From Leucobacter weissii (GTDB taxonomy: Bacteria; Actinomycetota; Actinomycetes; Actinomycetales; Microbacteriaceae): 64,000 nucleotides of DNA. The translations under genes were made by a program, and so were the position numbers. The stretch is taken from positions 18,731 through 82,730 of the forward strand of contig NZ_JAGDYM010000017.1 of the NCBI RefSeq assembly GCF_017565745.1, given 5' to 3'. The notes under the pieces are model-generated. The model was given only the letters and a program-made list of their open reading frames with translations. It was not told the origin of the DNA and made no database searches. Numbering within the stretch: the stretch's first letter is position 1; each line of letters begins with the position of its first letter. Positions 45,445 to 53,693 of the stretch are shown here, in pieces.

Positions 45445-47640
45445 ATGAGCAACGATCCCTCGACACGATCGCACGCGCATCCTGAGCACGTGGACGTTCA
45501 GCACGCGCACCACGACGAGCCGAACACCCACGCGGGTCGCCACTCTCACGACCACCCCGAGGGTCACGGCGAGGCTTCCGGCCGCCACGACAGCCATGAC
45601 GCCCATGCGCACCACGAGGGTCACGGCGGACATGATCACGGACATGCCGGTCACGGAGATCACGTCGGGCAGTTCCGGCGCTTGTTCTGGATCATGCTCG
45701 TTCTCGCCGTGCCGGTCGTGGGTTTCAACGACATGTTCGCCCATCTCATCGGCTACCACCTGCCCGAAGCCGCGTGGGTTTCGTGGGTGTCGCCGATCCT
45801 GGGCACCGTCGTCTACTTCTGGGGCGGCTGGCCCTTCCTGACGGGCGGGCTGAGGGAGATCCGCTCCCGCAAACCGGGGATGATGCTGCTGATCGCCCTG
45901 GCGATCACCGTCGCGTTCCTCGCGTCCTGGGGCGCGAGCCTGCGCATCCTGCACCACGAGTTGAACTTCTGGTGGGAACTGGCGCTGCTGGTGGTCATCA
46001 TGCTGCTGGGCCACTGGATCGAGATGCGCTCGCTCGCCCAGACCACCTCCGCGCTGGACTCACTGGCCGCGCTGTTGCCCGACGAGGCAGAGAAGGTCGA
46101 GGGCGACGACGTGGTGAAAGTCGCTCCTGCTGATCTGGCCGTCGGCGACGTGGTGATCGTCCGTCCCGGTTCCTCGGTGCCCGCCGATGGAAAGATCGTC
46201 GACGGGTCGGCATCGATGGACGAGTCGATGGTCACCGGCGAATCCAAGACGGTGCGGCGGGCGACCGGCGATCAGGTGGTCGCCGGCACCGTGGCCACCG
46301 ATTCCGGACTGCGCGTCGAGGTCACCGCCACCGGCGACGACACCGCTCTCGCCGGCATTCAGAAGCTCGTCTCCGACGCTCAGGCGTCCTCCTCCCGCGC
46401 GCAGCGGATCGCCGACACCGCGGCCGCGTGGCTGTTCTGGTTCGCCCTGGGCGCTGGCCTGATCACCGCCGCCATCTGGTCGCTCGTCGGCCTGCCCGAT
46501 ACCGCCGTGGTCCGCACGATCACCGTGCTGGTCATCGCCTGCCCGCACGCGCTCGGCCTGGCGATCCCGCTGGTGGTGTCCATCGCGACCGAACGCGCCG
46601 CCCGAGGCGGAGTGCTCATCAAGGACCGTCTCGCGCTGGAGTCCATGCGCACCGTGGACGCGGTGCTGTTCGACAAGACCGGCACCCTCACCAAGGGCGA
46701 GCCCACCGTCACGGCCATCGACCCCACCGACACCCGGACCGAGGACGAGGTGCTGGCGCTGGCCGCCGCCGCGGAGGCCGACAGCGAGCACCCGCTCGCC
46801 CGCGCCATCGTCGGCGCCGCTCGCACCCGGGAGCTCGACGTGCCCGCGGCCTCGGATTTCTCCTCTTCCCCGGCTGTCGGTGTCAAGGCGACCGTAGATG
46901 GAACCGTCATCGAGGTCGGCGGACCGTACCTGCTCGATCAGCACGAGGCGGACGAACTTCCCGTCGCCGACACCTGGCGCGAGGAAGGCGCGATCATCCT
47001 GCACGTACTCGCCGACGGCGAGGTCATCGGCGCCCTGCGACTGGCCGACGAGATCAGGCCCGAGTCCCGCGAAGCCGTCGACGCACTCCACGCCGCCGGG
47101 GTGCAGGTCGTGATGATCACCGGCGACGCCCAGGCCGTCGCCGACACGGCCGCGAAGGATCTCGGCATCGACCGTGTCTTCGCCGGGGTGCGGCCGGAGG
47201 ACAAGGCCGCCAAGGTCGCCGAACTCCAGGGCGAGGGCCGCAAGGTCGCCATGGTCGGCGACGGCGTCAACGACGCCCCGGCGCTCGCCCAGGCCGACGT
47301 CGGCATCGCGATCGGAGCGGGCACCGACGTGGCGATCGGATCGGCCGGCGTCATCCTCGCATCCTCCGATCCCAGGTCGGTGCTCTCGGTCATCGAGCTC
47401 TCCCGGGCGACGTTCCGGAAGATGAAGCAGAACCTGTGGTGGGCCGCCGGCTACAACCTCCTCTCGGTCCCGCTGGCCGCTGGCGTCCTCGCACCGATCG
47501 GGTTCGTCCTGCCGATGAGCATCGGCGCGATCCTCATGTCCGTCTCCACCGTGGTCGTCGCCCTCAACGCCCAGCTGCTACGCAGGCTCGACCTCACTCC
47601 GCAGGCCAGCACGTCCAGAATCCTCGACCGCTCCGCGTGA
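45445..47640 (+). CDS. copB: P1B-type ATPase with His-rich N-terminus and CPH motif
   Basis: 731 residues. The first 70 are extraordinarily His-rich (HAHPEHVDVQHAHHDE, GRHSHDHPEGHGE, HHEGHGGHDHGHAGHG) in place of a CxxC HMA domain. The membrane core has IACPHALGLAIP (CPH 366-368), DKTGTLTKGEP (Asp410), SEHPLARAIV and [12 protein letters not shown]. This is the CopB (P1B-3) pattern, exporting Cu or Ag. AAGGAG lies before the ATG. It follows the terminator at 45348 and is 42 nt ahead of csoR. Confidence 0.94.
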   Translation: MSNDPSTRSHAHPEHVDVQHAHHDEPNTHAGRHSHDHPEGHGEASGRHDSHDAHAHHEGHGGHDHGHAGHGDHVGQFRRLFWIMLVLAVPVVGFNDMFAHLIGYHLPEAAWVSWVSPILGTVVYFWGGWPFLTGGLREIRSRKPGMMLLIALAITVAFLASWGASLRILHHELNFWWELALLVVIMLLGHWIEMRSLAQTTSALDSLAALLPDEAEKVEGDDVVKVAPADLAVGDVVIVRPGSSVPADGKIVDGSASMDESMVTGESKTVRRATGDQVVAGTVATDSGLRVEVTATGDDTALAGIQKLVSDAQASSSRAQRIADTAAAWLFWFALGAGLITAAIWSLVGLPDTAVVRTITVLVIACPHALGLAIPLVVSIATERAARGGVLIKDRLALESMRTVDAVLFDKTGTLTKGEPTVTAIDPTDTRTEDEVLALAAAAEADSEHPLARAIVGAARTRELDVPAASDFSSSPAVGVKATVDGTVIEVGGPYLLDQHEADELPVADTWREEGAIILHVLADGEVIGALRLADEIRPESREAVDALHAAGVQVVMITGDAQAVADTAAKDLGIDRVFAGVRPEDKAAKVAELQGEGRKVAMVGDGVNDAPALAQADVGIAIGAGTDVAIGSAGVILASSDPRSVLSVIELSRATFRKMKQNLWWAAGYNLLSVPLAAGVLAPIGFVLPMSIGAILMSVSTVVVALNAQLLRRLDLTPQASTSRILDRSA

Positions 47641-47682
47641 GGGGTCATCTATCCGCAATTATCCGTTAGGAGGACACCTGAC

Positions 47683-47997
47683 ATGGACACCTTGACTGAC
47701 ACGGCCGCTCAGGTCGCTCACGGTTACATCACCGAGAAGGATCGCTACCTCGCGAGGCTCAAACGCATCGAGGGCCAGGCCCGCGGCATCCATCGAATGG
47801 TCAGCGAGGATGCGTACTGCATCGACATTCTCACCCAGATCAGCGCGATCACCTCAGCACTGGAGAACGTCGCTCTCGGCCTGCTCGATGACCACCTCAA
47901 ACACTGCGTCGCCGGAGCCATCCAGCACGACGGCGCCGAGGTCGAGGTGAAACTCAAGGAAGCCTCCGACGCCATTGCCAGACTCGTCAAGTCCTGA
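47683..47997 (+). CDS. csoR: CsoR copper-sensing repressor
   Basis: 104 residues, all-helical CsoR/RcnR fold. The Cu(I) ligands are spaced exactly as in the Mycobacterium protein: Cys46 (in DAYCIDIL), His71 and Cys75 (in DDHLKHCV). KRIEGQARGIHRMV is the conserved DNA-contact helix. AGGAGG precedes the ATG. It is the likely binder of the two boxes at 36439 and 41438, shutting off the island until Cu(I) is bound. The gene is at the end of the operon it controls. Confidence 0.95.
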   Translation: MDTLTDTAAQVAHGYITEKDRYLARLKRIEGQARGIHRMVSEDAYCIDILTQISAITSALENVALGLLDDHLKHCVAGAIQHDGAEVEVKLKEASDAIARLVKS

Positions 47998-48008
47998 GGA
48001 GGAACGTC

Positions 48009-48140
48009 ATGAGCATCATCGGCCGCGCGCTGCGATCCACACTCGACACAGGAGAAATCAGCGTCTCGGTAAGTCGCTGCTGCGACGCCGTGAAATGGGT
48101 CATCACCGCATCGACGAAGACGCGTAGCAGTCGCCGATAA
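48009..48140 (+). CDS. Short ORF after csoR
   Basis: 43 codons from an ATG with GAGGAGG just upstream (MSIIGRALRSTLDTG at the start, then CCDAVKWVIT). The strong ribosome site and 11-nt spacing from csoR support translation, but the product has no recognised family and may be the start of a gene whose 3' end was lost before the AraC gene. Confidence 0.3.
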   Translation: MSIIGRALRSTLDTGEISVSVSRCCDAVKWVITASTKTRSSRR

Positions 48141-48201
48141 CGTCGGCCTGATTCCGTTCCCGGCATCACTCCCGGCATCACGAAAAGCGCTGGGGGCCGA
48201 C

Positions 48202-49131
48202 ATGACGCCTTACGACCCCTTGCTCGCTCGGACACGTACGATCCATCGCCCGATGGGTCCCGTTGCCTACGACTGCGTGAAACTCATCGTGATCCGGTCG
48301 GGGTCGGCGATCCTGTTCAGCGAGTTCGGGGAACGACCAGTCAGACCCGGTGACGTGGTGCTGCTCGGGGCCAATGTGCTCTGCAGGTCGGAACCGGAAG
48401 GACACGTCACGGTCACCACGATCTACGCCGACACCGACTTCCTGCTAGATCAGCTGTTCTGGCAGCACGCCGACGTGCTCCGCGACCGCCTCGACGCGCA
48501 AGGCTTCGCTGACACGATCTACACCGAACCAGCGCAGATCCTCCACCTCGGGGAGGACCGCTCGGGAATGTTGATGCCCTGGTTGGATGAGCTCGTCGCG
48601 CTCAGTGTCGATGGTGCCTACCGGGAGCGGTTCCATCGGATGCAGGCGTTGTGGCACGCAGTCATCGACCAGGTCGCTCCATTCATTCGCATCACTCCGT
48701 ACCGGACTTCGCCGCACCAGCGGGCACGGGTCCGACCTGCCTTGCCCCGGGATCGCCGGTTCACGCCGCTGCGGGCCGAAGCCAGGCAGGTTCGCGATGC
48801 TCTGCACAGTGACATCGCTCGGGGTTGGGAGCTATCGGAACTGGCAGGCATGGTGCATCTGTCCACGAAGCAACTCAGTCGCGTGTTCGTGGATGCCTAC
48901 GGCAAGACCCCGTTGACGTATCTGACGATGCTGCGAGTCGAGGAGATGGCCCGCCTGCTGCGCGAGACCGACCTGACGATCGAGCAGGCCGGACGGCGGG
49001 TCGGGTGGCGGTCCCGGAACAGGGCGTCGGCGGCGTTCCACGAGTGCGTCGGGATCACGCCCAGCCGGTACCGGGCGATGCGCTCCACGAGCGGCGGGGT
49101 GCCCACGAACGGGACGTCGGTGCCCACCTAA
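48202..49131 (+). CDS. AraC-family regulator
   Basis: 309 residues. N-terminal cupin-like sensing part (VKLIVIRSGSAILFSEFGE; RPGDVVLLGANVLCRSEP) and C-terminal double HTH: DIARGWELSELAGMVHLSTKQLSRVFVDAYGKTPLTYLTMLRVEEMARLLRET region, with DLTIEQAGRRVGWRSRNRASAAFHECVGITPSRYR as the second (short pieces cited here: LSELAGMVHLS and HECVGITPSRYR). AraC proteins of this kind often sit just before antirestriction genes on actinobacterial elements. It probably controls the following transfer region; the ligand is unknown. Confidence 0.9.
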   Translation: MTPYDPLLARTRTIHRPMGPVAYDCVKLIVIRSGSAILFSEFGERPVRPGDVVLLGANVLCRSEPEGHVTVTTIYADTDFLLDQLFWQHADVLRDRLDAQGFADTIYTEPAQILHLGEDRSGMLMPWLDELVALSVDGAYRERFHRMQALWHAVIDQVAPFIRITPYRTSPHQRARVRPALPRDRRFTPLRAEARQVRDALHSDIARGWELSELAGMVHLSTKQLSRVFVDAYGKTPLTYLTMLRVEEMARLLRETDLTIEQAGRRVGWRSRNRASAAFHECVGITPSRYRAMRSTSGGVPTNGTSVPT

Positions 49132-49295
49132 ACGACCCCATTCCAGGCCGTCGCGGCCACGGCGCTGGCGGTGCTGGTAGTCCGGACTGTCCAAACGTCA
49201 GGTGCCTCCGAGTTCCTGCCGGCCAACTTACCGTTCCACTGTTCGCTGACCGTCTCGACACTCTCCGGATACACCTGGCTCACCTCGCAGGTGCA

Positions 49296-49348
49296 AGACC
49301 AGCCGCCCACACCCCGGGTGGCTGGTCTACCGGGAGGAGGCCAGACCA
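49296..49348 (+). promoter_or_regulatory. Leader with mutually exclusive hairpins ahead of ardC
   Basis: Three segments: AGACCAGCC (49296-49304), GGCTGGTCT (49320-49328) and AGACCA (49343-49348). Segment 2 can pair with segment 1 (9 bp, 15-nt loop) or with segment 3 (six bp), and the second fold puts the ribosome site GGGAGGAGG (49332-49340) in its loop, right before the ATG at 49349. This has the layout of a translational switch, but whether it acts as one is not shown. Confidence 0.5.
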
Positions 49349-50464
49349 ATGGCGACGCGGGAGGAAGCCCGCCAGAAGCGGGAAGAGAAGCTCGACGAGC
49401 TCCACGAGAAGCTCACCGGTGCGGTCGAGCAGCTCGTCACGGGCGAGGACTGGACCGATGCGCTCCGCTTCGCCGCCCGGTTCCGGTCTCGCTCGTTCAA
49501 CAACGTCCTGCTGATCTGGGAGCAGCATCAAGCGGCGTTCGAGCAGAGCCGGGTGCCCGAGCCGTTCCCCACCTATGTCGCCGGATACAAGCAGTGGCAG
49601 CAGCTCGGCCGGCAGGTCGAGAAGGGCCAGCCCGGGTATCAGATCCTCGCCCCGGTCACGGGCCGGTTCGCGTCCGCGAACCCCTCAGACCCGGCCTCCT
49701 GGTACCGCCTGAATCGCGGTGAGAAGCCGAAGCCGGGCGAGGTGGTGCGCTCGCGGATGGTCGGCGTGCGCCCCGCCTACGTCTGGGACGTCTCGCAGAC
49801 CGCCGGCGAGCCGATCCCAGAACCGCCGTCGCCGACCTTGTTGGAGGGCGAAGCCCCCGACGGGCTCTGGGACGGGCTCGCGCAGCAGGTACAGGCGGCG
49901 GGGTTCGAGCTGATGCGGGTGCCGCATGAGGGGATGATCCATGGCTCGAATGGTCTGACGGATTTCGACGCGAAGACGGTCGCGGTGCGGGAGAACATGG
50001 ACCCCACCGCCCAGGTCAAAACGTTGGCGCACGAGCTCGCGCATGTGCTGATGCACGACCCCGACCAGGAGGATGCCCGCCAGCATCGCGGGATCGGCGA
50101 GGTCGAAGCCGAGTCCGTCGCGCTGATGATCGGCGCCGCCCACGGAATGGACACCACCGGCTACACGATCCCGTACGTGGCCGGATGGGCGGCAAACGTG
50201 AACGGCAAAGAGCCGGTCGAGGTCGTGCAAGCCACCGGTGAGCGGGTACGGAAGACCGCGGCAGGGATTCTCGACCTGCTCGACACCGCTCAGGTGCCCG
50301 ACGGCACCCCGCCGAGCCTGGTCCGCGACGGCCCCGCCCGAAAGACGGCGGAGCAGGATGCGCCGGCCCGTTCGCCGGAGCGCTCGCGGGGGCGGCGAGT
50401 CGAGCCGCTGCCGGAGCCCGCGCGTGGCCGTGAGCAGGTGGGGGCTGAGGGGCGGAGGCTGTGA
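49349..50464 (+). CDS. ardC: ArdC-like antirestriction protein
   Basis: 371 residues. The N-terminal part (AREEARQKREEKLDELHEKL, then RFRSRSFNNVLLIWEQ and YKQWQQLGRQVEKGQ) is the ArdC ssDNA-binding domain; the middle carries a zinc protease site, KTLAHELAHVLMH, with HExxH at 228-232 (His228, His232) and a downstream Glu in EVEAES. The C-terminal 60 residues are charged and low in complexity. ArdC coats entering single-stranded DNA and protects it from restriction in the recipient. First gene of the transfer block; the stop overlaps the primase start. Confidence 0.9.
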   Translation: MATREEARQKREEKLDELHEKLTGAVEQLVTGEDWTDALRFAARFRSRSFNNVLLIWEQHQAAFEQSRVPEPFPTYVAGYKQWQQLGRQVEKGQPGYQILAPVTGRFASANPSDPASWYRLNRGEKPKPGEVVRSRMVGVRPAYVWDVSQTAGEPIPEPPSPTLLEGEAPDGLWDGLAQQVQAAGFELMRVPHEGMIHGSNGLTDFDAKTVAVRENMDPTAQVKTLAHELAHVLMHDPDQEDARQHRGIGEVEAESVALMIGAAHGMDTTGYTIPYVAGWAANVNGKEPVEVVQATGERVRKTAAGILDLLDTAQVPDGTPPSLVRDGPARKTAEQDAPARSPERSRGRRVEPLPEPARGREQVGAEGRRL

Positions 50465-51402
50465 TGAGCAGCCCGAGCCGGTTCACCGAAGCGGTGCGGC
50501 GGATGGATGCCTTCTGGCCACTGCCAGATGCCGCCGCGGCGTTCGCGGCGGCTGGGGTCCCGGTGTTTCCGTGCGCGCCGGGCGGTAAGCAGCCGATCAC
50601 CCGCCGCGGGTTCCACGACGCAACCACAGACCGGACACGGGTGCGGGCGTGGTGGTCGCGGTTCCCGGCCGCGAACATCGGAATGCCCACCGGCGCCGCC
50701 TCCGGCGTGGTGGTCGTGGACGTAGATGTGCATGGCGTCAACGGCTACGAGGCCTTCGGCCGAGCGCGCCGGGCGGGGCTGGTGAACGGGTGGGAGACGC
50801 TGGTGCGCTCACCGACCGGGGGCCTGCATATCTACTATCCGGCAGGGACCGGTGAGCAGCCGTCGTGGCAGGCCGGCAAAGCCGGGATCGACTTCCGCGG
50901 GGATCGCGGCTACATCATCGTGCCGCCGTCGCGCCGCCTCGTCGATGGCGACGGCGTGCTCTATCGCCCCACCAGGTTCGCTGCGGCGGACGGCCGGCTC
51001 CTGGACGCGGGCCGGCTGCGTGAGTTCCTCGATCCGAAGCCGCCGCCCCGCCCGCGCCCGAGCGCGGCGGCCGCGGACTCGGAGGCGATGGTGGGCCGGT
51101 TGGCGGCGTGGGTGGCGCGTCGGCAGGAGGGCGAGCGCAACGCCGGACTGTTCTGGGCCGCGTGCAAGCTCGCCGAGAACGGCATGCCCCGAGACGACGC
51201 GTTCGAGGTACTGGGCGCCGCAGCCTCGCAGGCCGGGCTGGCCGAACGAGAGATCACGACGACCGTCCGCTCCGCCTACCGCGCCGTGGGCACCACCACC
51301 TCTGCCACCTCTGCTGTCTCTGGAGCCGGCCGGGGTGCCGGGTCGCAGTTCAGGCTCTCACACCCGGTCGTGCGGGCGGCACCAGCCAGGGGGCTGTCAT
51401 GA
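50464..51402 (+). CDS. Bifunctional primase-polymerase (prim-pol) domain protein
   Basis: 312 residues. AAAFAAAGVPVFPCAPGGKQP at about 20-40, ATTDRTRVRAWWSRFPAANIGMPTG, VVVDVDVHG with the catalytic Asp pair (near 86-88), TLVRSPTGGLHIYYP and GIDFRGDRGYIIVPPS are the prim-pol motifs. The C-terminal 100 residues include a short helical part (ERNAGLFWAACKLAENGM) that resembles a PriCT domain. It would prime or replicate the element after transfer. The ATG overlaps the ardC stop (ATGA), and its own stop overlaps the next gene. Confidence 0.9.
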   Translation: MSSPSRFTEAVRRMDAFWPLPDAAAAFAAAGVPVFPCAPGGKQPITRRGFHDATTDRTRVRAWWSRFPAANIGMPTGAASGVVVVDVDVHGVNGYEAFGRARRAGLVNGWETLVRSPTGGLHIYYPAGTGEQPSWQAGKAGIDFRGDRGYIIVPPSRRLVDGDGVLYRPTRFAAADGRLLDAGRLREFLDPKPPPRPRPSAAAADSEAMVGRLAAWVARRQEGERNAGLFWAACKLAENGMPRDDAFEVLGAAASQAGLAEREITTTVRSAYRAVGTTTSATSAVSGAGRGAGSQFRLSHPVVRAAPARGLS

Positions 51403-52283
51403 CGGCCGTATCGGGCCGCCGGTGGGCGGTGGTCGCGGCGGCATCGGGCACGGTGCTGATCGGCGGCGGCGCGTTCTGGCTGAGCTTCACCGCGCTGGCC
51501 GATCTCGCGGTGCGCTCGGGCATCGCCGCGGGGCAGGCATGGATCTGGCCGCTGCTGGTGGACGGGCTGATCGTGGTCGCCACGGTCGCGGTCGTCGCCC
51601 TCGACGGGCACCGCTCGGCCTGGTATCCGTGGGCGCTGCTGATCGCCGGCGCGGGAATGTCGGTGACCGCGAACGCCGCCCACGCGATCGTCGCCGCGAC
51701 CGCGTCGGTGCCGGCCCTGCTGGCCGCCATCGTCGCCGCGGTACCGCCATTGGTGCTGTTGGCGTCCACGCACCTGACCGTCGTCCTCACCCGCTCCACC
51801 AAGACCACGACCATCGAGTCTCCCGCCACTGAGCCGCCCGTCACTGGACCGGCTCTGATCGGCACCGTGAGCACGGGCCGGACGGGGCACGCCGATCCGG
51901 CTCAGCCGCCCGAGCTGTCCGAGCATGCTGAGCTGGTCGCCGCTGGCGAGCCAGAGACACGACCGCCAGCGCTGCCCGAGCCGCAGAACGAGCCCCAGGA
52001 CGAGCCAACTCCGAAGCCGTCGTCCGGCCCCGATCCCACCGAGCCCGCACCGTCGGAGCCTGTGCGGCGTGAGCCCGAGTCGACTGGCGGCCCGAGGCGG
52101 CGTGAGCGTGCCGTGGCGCTGCGGGAGGCGGGGTGGTCGAACAAGGCGATCGCTCGCGAGCTCGGGGTGCACGCCTCGACGGTGGGCCGCTGGTTCCCCC
52201 GCACCAGCAGCGGCGAGTCAGAGACCGAGATGAAAGAAGAACACAAGGAGAAGGAGTCCGATCATGAACCCCAACGAGCATGA
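51399..52283 (+). CDS. DUF2637 (SpdB-like) membrane protein with C-terminal HTH
   Basis: 294 residues. Four hydrophobic helices in the first 125 residues (VVAAASGTVLIGGGAFWLSF; IWPLLVDGLIVVATVAVVAL; ALLIAGAGMSVTANAAHAIV; LLAAIVAAVPPLVLLAS) form the DUF2637 domain found in Streptomyces plasmid spread proteins. A Pro/Glu-rich linker is followed by a small HTH, ALREAGWSNKAIARELGVHASTVGRWF. ATG overlaps the primase stop by four bases. A role in spreading or replication of the element is inferred. Confidence 0.85.
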   Translation: MTAVSGRRWAVVAAASGTVLIGGGAFWLSFTALADLAVRSGIAAGQAWIWPLLVDGLIVVATVAVVALDGHRSAWYPWALLIAGAGMSVTANAAHAIVAATASVPALLAAIVAAVPPLVLLASTHLTVVLTRSTKTTTIESPATEPPVTGPALIGTVSTGRTGHADPAQPPELSEHAELVAAGEPETRPPALPEPQNEPQDEPTPKPSSGPDPTEPAPSEPVRREPESTGGPRRRERAVALREAGWSNKAIARELGVHASTVGRWFPRTSSGESETEMKEEHKEKESDHEPQRA

Positions 52284-52665
52284 ACACGAGCAGGAGCAGG
52301 CCGCCCGGCACGAGACACCGAACGCGGGGGCACGCCCTGACCCGGTGGAGGTGACGGGAGCGCCGGAAGCGATCCAGGCCGCCGACGTCGACCGCAGGAA
52401 TCCGATCACCGAGGGCGCTGACCCGAAGCGGCGGGCCCGCGGGGTGGATTGGGTGCGCTCGTCGGACCTGTTGGCCCGCGGCAGCGGGGTCGCTTCCCGT
52501 CTGGCGATCGACTTCGAGGCCCACCTGGCCCAGAAGGCGCATGACCCGCTCGCCCGCGGGGCGCAGCGACTGGGTGAGCGGGTGCGGGAGCTGCCGCCGC
52601 TGTCGGCGTTCGGACGCGGCACGAGCCATGAGGGTGCCGGGCGTGGCCCGGTCGGGATGAGCTGA
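52264..52665 (+). CDS. Hypothetical transfer-region protein
   Basis: 133 residues with AAGGAG before the ATG; the start overlaps the previous gene by 20 nt. The first 50 residues are Glu/Pro-rich; the middle, RARGVDWVRSSDLLARGSGVASRLAIDFEAHLAQKAHD, cited in part as GVDWVRSSDLLARG, is basic and probably helical. No family is recognised. The tight overlaps place it in the ardC-primase-spdB operon. Confidence 0.65.
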   Translation: MNPNEHEHEQEQAARHETPNAGARPDPVEVTGAPEAIQAADVDRRNPITEGADPKRRARGVDWVRSSDLLARGSGVASRLAIDFEAHLAQKAHDPLARGAQRLGERVRELPPLSAFGRGTSHEGAGRGPVGMS

Positions 52666-52763
52666 GGTGACCGGCCATGACCACCGTCAACGACGACACC
52701 GAACGCCGCGCTCCGGGCGCCGGAGCCACTGCGCGCACCTGCTTGCCAGGAGGTGCCAGAACC

Positions 52764-53645
52764 ATGACCACAACCAACACCACGACGACCACTCCGCACG
52801 AGGAGTTCACGACCAGTGCCGGGCTGCGTGCCCTGCTGCGGCGGCTGCACGAGGCCGGCGAGCGGGCATGGGCAGCTGATCCGGTCGCCGCGGAGCTGAT
52901 GCGCTTCGCGGCTGAGAAGTATGGCGCTCTGGCGCGCAAGCACGGGCTGGACCCGTGGGAGGCGGCCAGCGCGGCGTTCGATGTGATGCGCACCCGCTCC
53001 GCCCGTGACGCACACGATCCGTGGGGCGTGGTCACGCACGCGGTGCGGATCACCTGCATCGCCGAGGAACGCGCCCAAGGGCTACTGTGCTCGACTCACC
53101 AGGCCAGGCGCCCGCATATCTCCGCGTTCCACGACGCGGAGCGGATCTCCGACCGTGAGACGCCGCTGCCGGAGTATCACCCAGCGTTCCAGGTCACCGA
53201 CCCCGAGCCCGACACCGACGCCGCAGGCGGCGACGCCGGCAACGGAAGCGGCGGCGGTGGTGGGGTGCAGGCGTCGATGTCGGCGTCCTCGGCGATGGAG
53301 GACGCGATCGCGCTGGTGACGATGCTCGGCTGGGAGCCGGCGACCGCGCGGGCGTCGGTGGAGCATATCTGCGGCGCTTTGGCCAAGGCCGGGGCGCGGC
53401 ATACCGCCTACGAGAACCTGCGCCGTGACCAGTACGCCCGCGCGCTGCTCGATCTGCCGGCCCGCTCCTGGACGGGCCTGCTGAAAGCACTGCTCGGGAA
53501 CCCGCACCCGGGCCTGGCGGCGACCAGCGCCGGGCGGGGCGTGCTGCTGCGGCTGCTGATCGGCGAGACCCTCCCGGTGCTGCTGCGCGATGACGACCTC
53601 GTGCTCACCGTATGCCTGGCCGCGCCCGACCGAGGCCGCAAATAG
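52764..53645 (+). CDS. Hypothetical conserved transfer-region protein
   Basis: 293 residues from the ATG at 52764, chosen because AGGAGG lies 9 nt upstream; an ATG at 52677 would add 29 residues without such a site. The first half is Ala/Arg-rich and helical (LRALLRRLHEAGERAW, KYGALARKHGLDPWEAASAAFDVMR); GDAGNGSGGGGG is a flexible linker; the second half has DAIALVTMLGWEPATARASVEHI and RDQYARALLDLPARSW. Found in the same position in other actinobacterial elements as an unnamed protein. Confidence 0.65.
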   Translation: MTTTNTTTTTPHEEFTTSAGLRALLRRLHEAGERAWAADPVAAELMRFAAEKYGALARKHGLDPWEAASAAFDVMRTRSARDAHDPWGVVTHAVRITCIAEERAQGLLCSTHQARRPHISAFHDAERISDRETPLPEYHPAFQVTDPEPDTDAAGGDAGNGSGGGGGVQASMSASSAMEDAIALVTMLGWEPATARASVEHICGALAKAGARHTAYENLRRDQYARALLDLPARSWTGLLKALLGNPHPGLAATSAGRGVLLRLLIGETLPVLLRDDDLVLTVCLAAPDRGRK

Positions 53646-53693
53646 TCCAGGCACGCAACGTCGAGTGGACAGGTCGAGAGGGGGTGAGTGGTG

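Noticed and set aside
42382..46014. Minus-strand open frame of 1210 codons across copA and the YHS gene
   Set aside because: It overlaps clear copper genes, and its product is a low-complexity mirror of their codons.
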